64,000 nucleotides of DNA from Ga0077536 sp943370145 (GTDB lineage Bacteria > Pseudomonadota > Gammaproteobacteria > Ga0077536). Under the pieces are notes generated by a model. The model was not told the DNA's origin and did no database searches. It saw nothing but the letters and a program-made list of their open reading frames with translations. Below, piece after piece: positions 40,125-48,523 of this stretch. Where the stretch lies: NCBI GenBank assembly GCA_943370145.1, contig CALRPY020000015.1, positions 14,303-78,302 on the forward strand. The letters are read 5' to 3'. The position numbers and the translations under genes were made by a program. Every line of letters begins with the position of its first letter. The stretch's first letter is position 1.

Positions 40125-41351
40125 TCACTCGATCGCCCAGCGCTCGTGGCTGTCGATCTCGATGCGCGCGCGGATCCCGTGCACGTCGACGCGCAGCGCG
40201 AGCTCCGCGGCCCGTGCGTCGAAGGCGGCGCGACGGGCCGCGGCGAGATCGGCGAAGCCGGCTTCGCCCAGCTGCCACGCACGCTGGACCTTGGCCAGCG
40301 CCGCGTCGGTCAGGTCCGCGGTGCGCACCGCGGCCTGCCAGGCGGAGATCTGGACCGGCAGTGAGCTGACCAGCTGACGGGCCTTCAGATCCACCAACTG
40401 CCCGGCGCCGGATGCCTCGGTGTCGACGGCGTCGGTCAGCGCGTGCTCGGCGCGCGCCGTGGCGCTGGTGCCACTGGCGGCGAAGGGAATGGACACCACG
40501 ACACCGACGGCCTGTTCATTGCCGCGGCCTTCGCTCAGCACGCGGACGCCGACCGTCGGATCGGGGTGCTTCTCCGCGTCGGCGCGCGCCGCGGCGTAGC
40601 CCTGGCGACGCGCGGCGAGCTGCGCCATTTCGAGTTCGTGGCTGTGTTCCCTGATGCGTGCCACGGTGGCGTCCTCCGCCGGCAGTTCGATCGACGGCGG
40701 CGGTATTTCGGGGGCGGCCGGTGGCAGCTCGAGCTGTGGAAACTGCAGCGCGAGCGCGAGTCGTGCCTGTTCGCGCTCCATGCGCGCGCGCTCGACGGCA
40801 ACCTCGGCGGCGGCGGTCGCGGCAGCGGCCCGCTGTTCGTCGAGCGCGGGCAGATCGCCCAGCGCCACGCGCCGCGCGATCGCGCGCTGTTCCTCGTCGA
40901 GGGTCGCGCGTTGCCGCTCGGCAAGCGACACCGTGTTCGCGGCCCGTACCCAGGCCAGGAAGCGCTCGAGCAGCAGGCGCGCGCCCTCGTGGCGCGCATC
41001 GCCGACCGCCGCGAGCGCGAGCTCGTTGCCGCTTGCGGCCAGCTGGTCGTCGATGCGGGCCTTGCCGGGCAGGCGCAGGCGCTTCGTCAGCATGGATTCC
41101 ACCTCGCCATAGGTCGTGCCGCGGGTCTCGTGCCGTGCGAGCGGCATGACGGTCAGCTCCATGCCATAGGGGCTGCGGCTCAGCGCCTCGCCGCGCGCGG
41201 CGGCCGCGCGTTCGCGGGCCAGCGCCGCCTGCACGCTCGGCAGCGCGTCGATCGCCGCGATGGCCGCGGGCGCGGCGGGCAGGAAATCGCCGGCCCAGGC
41301 GTTCAGGCCCACGCACGCGAGCAGCAGGGCGCGGTAACGGGGCATCATCAT
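40125..41351 (-). CDS. TolC-family outer-membrane factor of the metal RND pump
   Basis: A 408-residue CusC/CzcC-type channel subunit. It has an N-terminal signal (MMMPRYRALLLACVGLNAWA) followed by long alpha-helical hairpins: YGEVESMLTKRLRLPGKARI, LLERFLAWVRAANTVSLAER, and VQRAWQLGEAGFADLAAARR, the OEP-type second repeat. No lipobox cysteine is at the cleavage site, unlike CusC. The ATG at 41351 overlaps the DUF3240 stop (ATGA) and has GGGAGG 5 nt upstream. It forms the outer-membrane exit for the adjacent fusion protein and HME-RND pump. Confidence 0.87.
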   Translation of the reverse strand: MMMPRYRALLLACVGLNAWAGDFLPAAPAAIAAIDALPSVQAALARERAAAARGEALSRSPYGMELTVMPLARHETRGTTYGEVESMLTKRLRLPGKARIDDQLAASGNELALAAVGDARHEGARLLLERFLAWVRAANTVSLAERQRATLDEEQRAIARRVALGDLPALDEQRAAAATAAAEVAVERARMEREQARLALALQFPQLELPPAAPEIPPPSIELPAEDATVARIREHSHELEMAQLAARRQGYAAARADAEKHPDPTVGVRVLSEGRGNEQAVGVVVSIPFAASGTSATARAEHALTDAVDTEASGAGQLVDLKARQLVSSLPVQISAWQAAVRTADLTDAALAKVQRAWQLGEAGFADLAAARRAAFDARAAELALRVDVHGIRARIEIDSHERWAIE

Positions 41352-41668
41352 GCGAGCCTCCCGAATTCGAGCACGGGTTCCAGCCACCAGGCGATTTGCG
41401 GATTCGGCACGGCCGCACGCAGCGCATCGAGCAGGTGTGCGGTCCGTGCCTGCGGCAGGATGAGCATCAGGAGCCGCCGGTCCACGCGCCCGCGGACCTG
41501 TTCGCGGATCGAGGCGCGCGAGAAATCCGCGCCGTGACCCTCACCGCGGAGGATCGTGAAGCCGGGCAGCGGGGGCTCCTGTTCAAGCAGCAGTTCCAGG
41601 ATGCGCGCTTCGAGCGCCGGCGGAAAGGCTATCGTCAGCCGTACGAGCGTGTCGGTCGATTCATTCAT
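41348..41668 (-). CDS. DUF3240 family protein of the metal-efflux operon
   Basis: A 106-residue soluble protein with a ferredoxin-like, PII-reminiscent pattern: DTLVRLTIAFPPALEARILE, LPGFTILRGEGHGADFS, then EQVRGRVDRRLLMLILPQAR and VPNPQIAWWLEPV. DUF3240 members occur beside Cus/Czc-type RND genes; a role in pump regulation or metal sensing has been guessed but not shown, as far as I know. It starts 11 bp after the RND stop and overlaps the outer-membrane factor start by 4 nt. Confidence 0.85.
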   Translation of the reverse strand: MNESTDTLVRLTIAFPPALEARILELLLEQEPPLPGFTILRGEGHGADFSRASIREQVRGRVDRRLLMLILPQARTAHLLDALRAAVPNPQIAWWLEPVLEFGRLA

Positions 41669-41679
41669 GGCCCGGTTCC

Positions 41680-44600
41680 TCAGGCTCGCGCGAAGCGCCG
41701 GAACAGCACCGGCAGCAGCAGCAGGGTCAACAGGGTCGAGGAGAACAGCCCGCCGATCACCACGATCGCGAGCGGGCGCTGGATTTCCGAGCCGGGGCCG
41801 GTCGCGAACAGCATCGGCACGAGGCCCAGCGCCGTGATTGCCGCGGTCATCAGCACCGGCCGCAGGCGGCGGCGTGCGCCTTCTTCCACGACTCTCGCGA
41901 TGGCCAGTCCCTGTGCGAGCAACTGGTTGAAATGCGCGACCAGCACGAGGCCGTTGAGGACCGCGATGCCGAGCAGCGCGATGAAACCGACCGATGCGGG
42001 CACCGACATGTATTCGCCGGTGAACCACAGCGCGAGCACGCCGCCGACCAGTGCGAAGGGAATGTTGGCGAGAATCAGCAGGGCCTGGCGCGCCGAGCCG
42101 AAGGTCATGAACAGCACGAGGAAAATCAGCAGCAGCGCCGCCGGCACCACCAGCGCGAGGCGCTTTGCGGCGCGCTGCTGGTTTTCGAACTGCCCGCCCC
42201 ACTTCAGTGAATAGCCCGCGGGCAGTTCCACCGTGCGCGCGACGGCCTGGCGCGCCTCCTCGACGAAGCCGACGAGATCGCGGCCGGCGACGTTGGCCTG
42301 CACGAGCGAGTAGCGCGAACCGTTCTCGCGGTCCACCTTCACCGGCCCGCCGACGCGTTCGACGGACGCTATCTGGGCCAGCGGCACGGTGCTGCCGTCG
42401 GCGGCGGCGATGCTGCCGCGAGCAAGCCCTGCGGCGTCCCCGCGCAGCGTCGCGTCGCCGCGCACGAGCAGCGGCGTGCGGCGCCCCTCGCTCAGCACGG
42501 TGCCGGCAAGGCGCCCCTCGATGCGGGCGCGCAGCTCGTCCTGGACGTCCACCACCGACAGGCCGGCGCTGCCGGCGGCGAGGCGGTCGATGCGCGTCGT
42601 CAGGTACTGCACGCCGTCGTTGGTCAGCGTGAACACGTCCTGGTTGCCGGGCACCTGGCGCAGCGCCGCTTCGATGCCGGCGGCGAGTTCACCGAGGGTC
42701 GCGAGATCCGGTCCGAAGACCTTGACCGCCACGTCGCCGCGGCTGCCGGTCAGCATTTCGGACACGCGCATCTCGATGGGCTGCGTGAAGCCGTAATCGA
42801 CCCCCGGGAACTGTTCGAGGACCTCGCGGATGCGCTCGCCCAGCCAGGCCTTGTCCGGTTCACGCCATTCCGCTTTCGGCTTCAGCTGCAGGAAGACGTC
42901 GCTCTGGTTCAGGCCCATCGGGTCGAAGCCGAGCTCGTCGGAGCCGAGACGGGCGACGACGTGGGCAATCTCGGGCACTTCCGCCAGCAGCTTCTTCTCG
43001 ACCCTGAGGTCGAGCGCGGCCGATTCATCGATGCTGATCGAAGGCAGCTTCTCGAGCTGCACGAGCAGGTCACCCTCGTCCATGGTCGGCATGAAGGTCT
43101 TGCCGACCTGCGTGTAGGCGAAGCCGCCCGCCGCGAGCAGCGCTGCCGCGGCGAGCGCGACGACCAGCGGATGGCGCAGGGCGCCGGCGAGCATCGGCCG
43201 GTACAGCGCCTCGAGCACGCGCACGATGAGCGGCTCGCCGTGCGCGCCGTCTTTCAGCAGGTAGGACGCGAGCACCGGCACCACGGTCAGCGACAGCAGC
43301 AGCGCGCCGCCGAGCGCGAAGACGATCGTCAGCGCCACCGGGCCGAACAGCTTGCCCTCGAGGCCCTGCAGGGTCAGCAGCGGCACGAACACGAGGCAGA
43401 TGATCAAGACCCCGGCCGCGACCGGGGTCGCCACCTCGGCCGTTGCGCGGTACACGAGATGCAGCCGCGGCAGGCGCGCCGCGCCCGGCGCCTGCAGCTG
43501 CGTCAGCGTGTTCTCGACGACCACGACCGCGGCGTCGACCAGCATCCCGATCGCGATGGCGAGCCCGCCCAGGCTCATCAGGTTCGCGCCCAGCCCGAAG
43601 GCCTGCATCAGCAGGAAGGTCACCAGCGCCGCCAACGGCAGCAGCAGCGTGACGACCAGCGCCGCGCGCAGATCCCCGAGGAACAGCAGGAGCAGCACCA
43701 CGACCAGCGCGCTCGCCTCCAGCAGGGCTTTCGTCACCGTGCCGATTGCGCGCTTGATCAGCGCGCTGCGGTCGTAGAAGACTTCGATTTTCACCCCGTC
43801 GGGCAGCGCGGGCTGGAGTTCGGCCAGGCGCGCACGCACGCCGGCGATCACCGCCGAGGCGTCGGCGCCGCGCAGGCCGATCACCAGCCCCTCCACGGCC
43901 TCGCCGACCCCGTCGCGCGTGACGGCGCCGTAGCGGGTGAGACTCTCCGTGCGCACTGCCGCGACGTCGCCGATGCGCACCGGCTCGCCGTCGCGCTCGG
44001 CAACCACGATGCGTTCCAGATCCGCCAGCGAGCCGATGGCGCCCTCCGCACGCACGATCAGGGCCTCCTCGCCGTCGGTGAGGCGCCCCGCGCCGTCATT
44101 GCGATTGTTATCCTCGATGGCCGCGACGATGTCATTGAAGCCGATGCCGTTGCGGGTCATCGCCTGGCGGTCCGGCACGACCGCCATCGCCCGCACCTCG
44201 CCGCCCAGCGCGTTGACGTCCGCCACGCCCGGGATCGTGCGCAGCGCCGGCCGCAGGGTCCAGTCGAGGAGGCTGCGCCGTTCCTGCGCCGTCAGGCCGC
44301 CGCCCTCGATCGTGAACATGAAGAGATCGCTCAACGGTGTCGCGAGTGGCGCGAGGCCTCCCTCGAGGCCGGCCGGCAGCTCGCTGGCGATGTCGCCATA
44401 GCGCTCGGCCACCTGCTGGCGCGCCCAGTAGATGTCGGTGCCTTCGGCGAAATCGATCGTGATGTCCGCGATGGCGTATTTCGCCGCGGAACGCAGCAGC
44501 GTCTGGCGCGGAATGCCGAGCAGCCCGAGTTCGAGCGGCACGATCACCCGGTTCTCGACTTCTTCCGGCGTCATGCCGGGCGCCTTCAGGATGAGCTTGA

Positions 44601-44739
44601 CCTGGGTCGGCGAGATGTCGGGGAAGGCGTCGATGGGCAGGTTCAGGTAGGCGTGCACGCCCGCGATGGCAAGACCCACCGTCGCCACCAGCGCGAGCAG
44701 GCGCTGGCTTAGGGAGAGTTCGATGAGTCTGCCGAGCAT
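41680..44739 (-). CDS. HME-family RND metal efflux pump (CusA/CzcA type)
   Basis: A 1019-residue proton-driven heavy-metal exporter. N-terminal helix LSQRLLALVATVGLAIAG, NLPIDAFPDISPTQV, the TM4 signature GGLAIAIGMLVDAAVVVVEN (Asp and Glu of the proton relay), DEGDLLVQLEKLPSISIDES and MRVSEMLTGSRGDVAVKVFG in the porter domain. The TM4 motif is neither the DFGxxxDGAV of CzcA nor exactly the CusA form (xMVDAAIVMIEN), so the ion is uncertain. I use the ATG at 44739 (GAGGA 6 nt upstream); a TTG two codons earlier overlaps the fusion-protein stop. It is part of a complete efflux operon. Confidence 0.93.
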   Translation of the reverse strand: MLGRLIELSLSQRLLALVATVGLAIAGVHAYLNLPIDAFPDISPTQVKLILKAPGMTPEEVENRVIVPLELGLLGIPRQTLLRSAAKYAIADITIDFAEGTDIYWARQQVAERYGDIASELPAGLEGGLAPLATPLSDLFMFTIEGGGLTAQERRSLLDWTLRPALRTIPGVADVNALGGEVRAMAVVPDRQAMTRNGIGFNDIVAAIEDNNRNDGAGRLTDGEEALIVRAEGAIGSLADLERIVVAERDGEPVRIGDVAAVRTESLTRYGAVTRDGVGEAVEGLVIGLRGADASAVIAGVRARLAELQPALPDGVKIEVFYDRSALIKRAIGTVTKALLEASALVVVLLLLFLGDLRAALVVTLLLPLAALVTFLLMQAFGLGANLMSLGGLAIAIGMLVDAAVVVVENTLTQLQAPGAARLPRLHLVYRATAEVATPVAAGVLIICLVFVPLLTLQGLEGKLFGPVALTIVFALGGALLLSLTVVPVLASYLLKDGAHGEPLIVRVLEALYRPMLAGALRHPLVVALAAAALLAAGGFAYTQVGKTFMPTMDEGDLLVQLEKLPSISIDESAALDLRVEKKLLAEVPEIAHVVARLGSDELGFDPMGLNQSDVFLQLKPKAEWREPDKAWLGERIREVLEQFPGVDYGFTQPIEMRVSEMLTGSRGDVAVKVFGPDLATLGELAAGIEAALRQVPGNQDVFTLTNDGVQYLTTRIDRLAAGSAGLSVVDVQDELRARIEGRLAGTVLSEGRRTPLLVRGDATLRGDAAGLARGSIAAADGSTVPLAQIASVERVGGPVKVDRENGSRYSLVQANVAGRDLVGFVEEARQAVARTVELPAGYSLKWGGQFENQQRAAKRLALVVPAALLLIFLVLFMTFGSARQALLILANIPFALVGGVLALWFTGEYMSVPASVGFIALLGIAVLNGLVLVAHFNQLLAQGLAIARVVEEGARRRLRPVLMTAAITALGLVPMLFATGPGSEIQRPLAIVVIGGLFSSTLLTLLLLPVLFRRFARA

Positions 44740-44741
44740 GC

Positions 44742-45788
44742 TCAATCCTCGAGCAGCGCCTTGAGCGCGCTGGTGCCGGCCACGACGACCTGCGCACCGG
44801 GCGCAAGCGCACCGCTCACGACCGCAAGGGAACCGCTCTCGCCGAGGACTTCGACGGGCACCGCGCGGAAGCGCGTGCCGTCGGCGACGAACACCCGGGC
44901 TGCCGCGCCGGTGCGGACGATCGCGGCGCGCGGCACGCCGATGGCGCCGGCCGGGGCGGGCAGCGCGAGGCTCGCGCTGACCTGCTGGCCCGGCACGTAG
45001 CCGCTGTCCGGTGGCAGCAGGCCGCGCACGCTGAGCGTCTGCGTGTGGGTGTCCAGTGCGACGCCGCGTCCGGCGACCGGGGTTTCCACCTCACCGACAC
45101 GCAGGACCGCGCCGGCGCCGATATGCGGGGCGAGCGCGACAGGGACTTTGACTTCGAGCCGCCAGGCGGTCCCCGCTGCGAGCACGAACGCGGTCGCCAG
45201 GGCCTCCAGCGCTTCGCCCGCGGCGACGTGGCGGGCGACGACGATGCCGGCCTGCGGCGCCTTCAGCATGAACCCGGCGTCGTCGCCGCGCGCGGTCTCG
45301 AAGCGATTGGTGACGGCGCGCAAGGCATTCAGCTCCGCATCGAGTGCGTGGCTTGCCGCAGCGCTGGCCGCCGCCCGCGACGCGGGCACGATGCCTTCCG
45401 CGGCGAGGGTGCGGTCGCGCGCGGCCTGCTGGCGCGCGACGCCGGCCTCGGCCTCGAGGCGCACGGCGCGGGCACGCTCCTGCGCGTAATCGCGGCTGCT
45501 GACGACGGCCAGCACCTGGCCCTGCTCGACGCGGTCACCCTCATCGACGTGGACGCTCGCGACGCGCCCGGCGTACTGGCTCGCGACCGCGACGGTGCCC
45601 TCGAGCGGGAGTTCGACATTGCCGAGCAGGCCGTCGACCACGAGCGCCGTCGCCGCGGTGGCCGGCGTCGTACGCAAGGCCATCAGCGACACCTGCCGCG
45701 CGTCGAGCTCGATGGTCTGCACCGCTGGCGCCGCCAGGGGGTGCGCGGCAAGCGCCACCGCACCGAGCAGGGAGATGAGTCTGGACAT
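44742..45788 (-). CDS. Periplasmic membrane fusion protein of the metal RND pump
   Basis: A 348-residue HlyD/CusB-type adaptor. It has a signal peptide (MSRLISLLGAVALAAHPLAA) and a barrel-sandwich (lipoyl-like) half at VASQYAGRVASVHVDEGDRV. A helical hairpin (QERARAVRLEAEAGVARQQA through DAELNALRAV) precedes the second half (FMLKAPQAGIVVARHVAAGE) and the membrane-proximal domain (VLGESGSLAVVSGALAPGAQ). The start is uncertain: an in-frame ATG at 45818 adds ten residues; neither has a clear ribosome site. No N-terminal His/Met-rich metal site is seen. It connects the RND pump to the outer-membrane factor. Confidence 0.88.
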   Translation of the reverse strand: MSRLISLLGAVALAAHPLAAPAVQTIELDARQVSLMALRTTPATAATALVVDGLLGNVELPLEGTVAVASQYAGRVASVHVDEGDRVEQGQVLAVVSSRDYAQERARAVRLEAEAGVARQQAARDRTLAAEGIVPASRAAASAAASHALDAELNALRAVTNRFETARGDDAGFMLKAPQAGIVVARHVAAGEALEALATAFVLAAGTAWRLEVKVPVALAPHIGAGAVLRVGEVETPVAGRGVALDTHTQTLSVRGLLPPDSGYVPGQQVSASLALPAPAGAIGVPRAAIVRTGAAARVFVADGTRFRAVPVEVLGESGSLAVVSGALAPGAQVVVAGTSALKALLED

Positions 45789-45847
45789 GGTACGGGTGAC
45801 CGGATCTGGAACAGGCATCAGTCTGAAACCCCAAGCTTGTGATTTGC

Positions 45848-47227
45848 TTAAAGCGCCGATTCGAGGGTGCGCAGTCCCCCGAGCTTCACCCACAGCCGAT
45901 CCTCGTGCAGGTCGAAGGCGAGACGGATGTCGATCCGTTCAGCGAGCGCCGAACAGAGCGCGAGGCCGAGCCCCGCGTGGGCAGTGCCCGGCGCGCCGCG
46001 GCTGGGCCGGAAATGACGCTCGCCCAGGCGGGCGACATCGGTGGCGTCGAGATCCGGCGCAGGATTGGAGATCACCAGGGTCACCGATTCCTCCTGCGCC
46101 CAGCAGAATACTTCGATGCGGCCACCGTCCGGCGAGTGGTCGACCGCATTGCCCAGCAGGTTGGCGAGGATGCGCTCGATGAGGAGGGCGTCGGTCATGG
46201 CCCAGAGCTCGGGATCGAGGCGCACGTCGAGCGTGATGCCGCGACTCCGCGCGCGCGGTTCGCTGGCCAGGCATTGCGTGCGCGCCGCGGCCGCGAGGTC
46301 GACCGGTTCGACCACCGGCGCGTCGATGCCCGCCTCGTAGCGGGCGAGGGCGAGCAGGCCGTCGACGATGCGGCTCATGCCGGTCAGCGTGCTGCCGGCG
46401 AGGTCGAGCCGCGCGCGTGATGCTTCGTCCGCGGCCCGGGTGGTCTCCAGCAGGCTGAACAGCTCGGCCAGTGGCGTGCGCAGCTCGTGCGCGAGATCGC
46501 GGGCGAAGCGGCGCTCGCGCAGCAGCGCCCGCGTCAGCTCCGCGAAGGCATTGTCGAGCGCGGCGCCGATCGGCCGCAGCTCGTCCGGCAACGGCGTCTC
46601 CGGCGTGGCGGGCGTTTCCGAATCGAGCGCCCGCGCCGCGGCCCGCTGGCCGAAGGCTTCCAGCGGCCGCAGGCCCGCGCGCACCGCCGCGTGCGACAGC
46701 GTCACCATCAGCAGCAGCGCAATGCCGACGCCGGCGACGAGCGCGAAGTGGATGCGCGATTCGAGGACATCGAGCGCTTCACGTTCGGCCGCGATCACGA
46801 ACAGTCGCCCGCCCGCGACCCGGAACGCCGCCGCGCGGCCCCGGTGCCCGTCGGGAAGCCGGACGTCGTACAGCACCGCCTCGTCGTTGACCGGCCGCGG
46901 GGGCTGCGCGAGGTCCTGGCCATCGCTCGACCCGGACCGACCGACGGTCACGCCGGCGGCGTCCCAGAGCTGGTAGTAATCGGTGTGGCTGCCGGCGCGG
47001 AATTCGGGCCAGCCGTGGTGCGCGCTGAGTTCGATGCGCGCACCGCCGGCGATGTCGGCGGCCATCTGGCGTCCGCGCGCGGTCAGCGCTTCGTCGAAGC
47101 GTGAATAGAGCTGGTAGTCGATCAGCAGATCGAGCGCCGAGAACAGCAGCGCGAGCAGGGCGCCGCCGCCGATGACGATCCGCAACGCGAGGCGCGCCCG
47201 GATCGATCGCGGGCGCTCATTCCACAA
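45848..47227 (-). CDS. Two-component sensor histidine kinase of the metal operon
   Basis: A 459-residue membrane kinase. Two transmembrane helices (about residues 12-34 and 168-190) flank a periplasmic sensor with SAHHGWPEFRAGSHTDYY; its His-rich start is compatible with metal sensing. The phosphoacceptor helix is FARDLAHELRTPLAELFSLL, the N-box LLGNAVDHSPDGG and the G-box AGLGLALCSALA. The start is a TTG at 47227 that overlaps the response-regulator stop by 11 nt; no in-frame ATG or GTG precedes the first membrane helix, so the exact start is unproven. It pairs with the response regulator directly upstream. Confidence 0.88.
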   Translation of the reverse strand: MWNERPRSIRARLALRIVIGGGALLALLFSALDLLIDYQLYSRFDEALTARGRQMAADIAGGARIELSAHHGWPEFRAGSHTDYYQLWDAAGVTVGRSGSSDGQDLAQPPRPVNDEAVLYDVRLPDGHRGRAAAFRVAGGRLFVIAAEREALDVLESRIHFALVAGVGIALLLMVTLSHAAVRAGLRPLEAFGQRAAARALDSETPATPETPLPDELRPIGAALDNAFAELTRALLRERRFARDLAHELRTPLAELFSLLETTRAADEASRARLDLAGSTLTGMSRIVDGLLALARYEAGIDAPVVEPVDLAAAARTQCLASEPRARSRGITLDVRLDPELWAMTDALLIERILANLLGNAVDHSPDGGRIEVFCWAQEESVTLVISNPAPDLDATDVARLGERHFRPSRGAPGTAHAGLGLALCSALAERIDIRLAFDLHEDRLWVKLGGLRTLESAL

Positions 47228-47882
47228 GGTAGCCGAACCCGCGCCGGGTCGTGATCAGATCGGGCTTGCCGGCGGCCGCGAGCTTCGCCCGCAGGGTGCT
47301 GACCAGCACTTCAATCACCTTGTCGGAGGACTCGCTGCGGCTGTCGTAGAGCTGCTCGAAGATCTGTTCGCGCGCGAGCACCTGTCCGCGATTGCGCAGC
47401 AGGGTCTCGAGCAGGGCGTATTCCTTGGGGGTCAGCGCGAGCACCTGGCCAGCGTACTTCGCCACGCGCGCCCTGGGGTCTATCTCGAGGCCCTGGTACT
47501 CGAGCCGGGGTTGTCCGTGATCGACCTGGCGCCGCATCAGCGCCAGCAGGCGCGACGCGAGTTCCTGGAACGCGAAAGGCTTGACGAGGTAGTCGTCGGC
47601 GCCGTGATTGAGCGCGCCGACCCGGTCGGCCACCTGGTCGCGCGCGGACAGCACCAGGACGCGGACCGCGGAACCGCTCGCGCGCAGTCGACGCAGCACC
47701 TCGAGGCCGTCGATCCCCGGCAGCATCAGGTCGAGCACGACGATGTCATAGGGATAGCGCTCGAGGTAGGCGAGTGCCGTGCGGCCATCCGCCGCGTCGT
47801 CGACGCTCCACTGCTGCTCGCGCAATTGCGCGCAGAGCGATGCGCGCAGCACGGTTGAATCTTCGACCAGGAGGATACGCAT
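47217..47882 (-). CDS. OmpR-family response regulator of the metal operon
   Basis: A 221-residue regulator. The receiver has MRILLVEDSTVLRASL (acidic pocket), the phosphoacceptor Asp51 in IVVLDLMLPGIDGLEV, the switch Ser in VLVLSARD and Lys in GADDYLVKPFAFQEL. The C-terminal winged helix has LALTPKEYALLETLLRNRGQ and VSTLRAKLAAAGKPDLITTR followed by RGFGYLVE. It heads the leftward unit kinase, fusion protein, RND pump, DUF3240, outer-membrane factor, and should activate it when metal is in excess. A divergent lipoprotein gene shares its 150-bp upstream region. Confidence 0.92.
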   Translation of the reverse strand: MRILLVEDSTVLRASLCAQLREQQWSVDDAADGRTALAYLERYPYDIVVLDLMLPGIDGLEVLRRLRASGSAVRVLVLSARDQVADRVGALNHGADDYLVKPFAFQELASRLLALMRRQVDHGQPRLEYQGLEIDPRARVAKYAGQVLALTPKEYALLETLLRNRGQVLAREQIFEQLYDSRSESSDKVIEVLVSTLRAKLAAAGKPDLITTRRGFGYLVE

Positions 47883-48032
47883 GCGGGCAGCCTAAGCGCG
47901 GGCCCGGCCCGGCAGCAAGCGAGGCCCGCGCGCTGCGTGGCCGTGCACTGTCACGCTTAAGTCAAACACAAGCTTTGGCGCGTAGCCTCCCTGCCATCGG
48001 GATCCCGCTCGTGGAGTCTGCAAGGAGGCGCA

Positions 48033-48461
48033 ATGAAACGAATCATTCTCAAACCGTGGAAACTGCTCGTCGTCGGGGCCAGCCTGCTGGGCGCGGCCTG
48101 TGCGTCTGGCCCCCAGCGTCCGCTCGCGATCGAGGGGCGCAAGCTGCCGGTCGAGATGTTGCCGACGAGAGCGCGTGACGTTCACATCGTCGCCGCCGGC
48201 GCACAGCAACTGCGCGGTGACGTCGTGGTGCGCGTGCGTGTCGGTCGCCAGCGCGGGCATGGCGAGGCCGGCGATCGCGTCGTGCGCGTCGCGGTCCTGG
48301 ATGCGGACGGTCGGGTCCGGCACAGCGCGAGCAAGCCGGTGTCGCGGCAGGGCGTCGCGCGCAGGGGCGGTCGTGACCAATGGATCACGCTGAGCGTGCC
48401 GCACACCCTGGCTGGCAGGGAAAAGTTGTTGCTGTCCGTCGGCGCGCCGCCACCCGCCTGA
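48033..48461 (+). CDS. Putative lipoprotein divergent from the metal response regulator
   Basis: A 142-residue exported protein. It begins MKRIILKPWKLLVVGASLLG with lipobox LGAAC (Cys near residue 23), then a basic, beta-rich region: ARDVHIVAAGAQQLRGDVVV, DRVVRVAVLDADGRVRHSAS, and RDQWITLSVPHTLAGREKLL. I do not recognise the family. A strong AAGGAGG precedes the ATG. Its divergent placement against the OmpR-type regulator suggests co-control with the metal pump, but it lacks an obvious Met/His/Cys metal-binding cluster. Confidence 0.65.
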   Translation: MKRIILKPWKLLVVGASLLGAACASGPQRPLAIEGRKLPVEMLPTRARDVHIVAAGAQQLRGDVVVRVRVGRQRGHGEAGDRVVRVAVLDADGRVRHSASKPVSRQGVARRGGRDQWITLSVPHTLAGREKLLLSVGAPPPA

Positions 48462-48474
48462 GCGGATGCGGTCA

Positions 48475-48502
48475 GCGGGGGGCGCCTTTGCGGCGCCCCC
48501 GC
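48475..48502. terminator. Bidirectional hairpin between convergent genes
   Basis: GCGGGGGGCGCC and GGCGCCCCCGC form an 11-bp GC stem with one bulged G and a 5-nt TTTGC loop, between the lipoprotein stop (48461) and the sorted-protein stop (48524). There is no clear U-tract, so efficiency is uncertain. Confidence 0.6.
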
Positions 48503-48523
48503 TCGGTTCGAGGCGGGGCCCGT

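Noticed and set aside
42961..44712. A 583-codon open frame on the plus strand across the RND pump gene
   Set aside because: GC-driven antisense frame rich in Arg/Gln/His; the RND pump is well supported.
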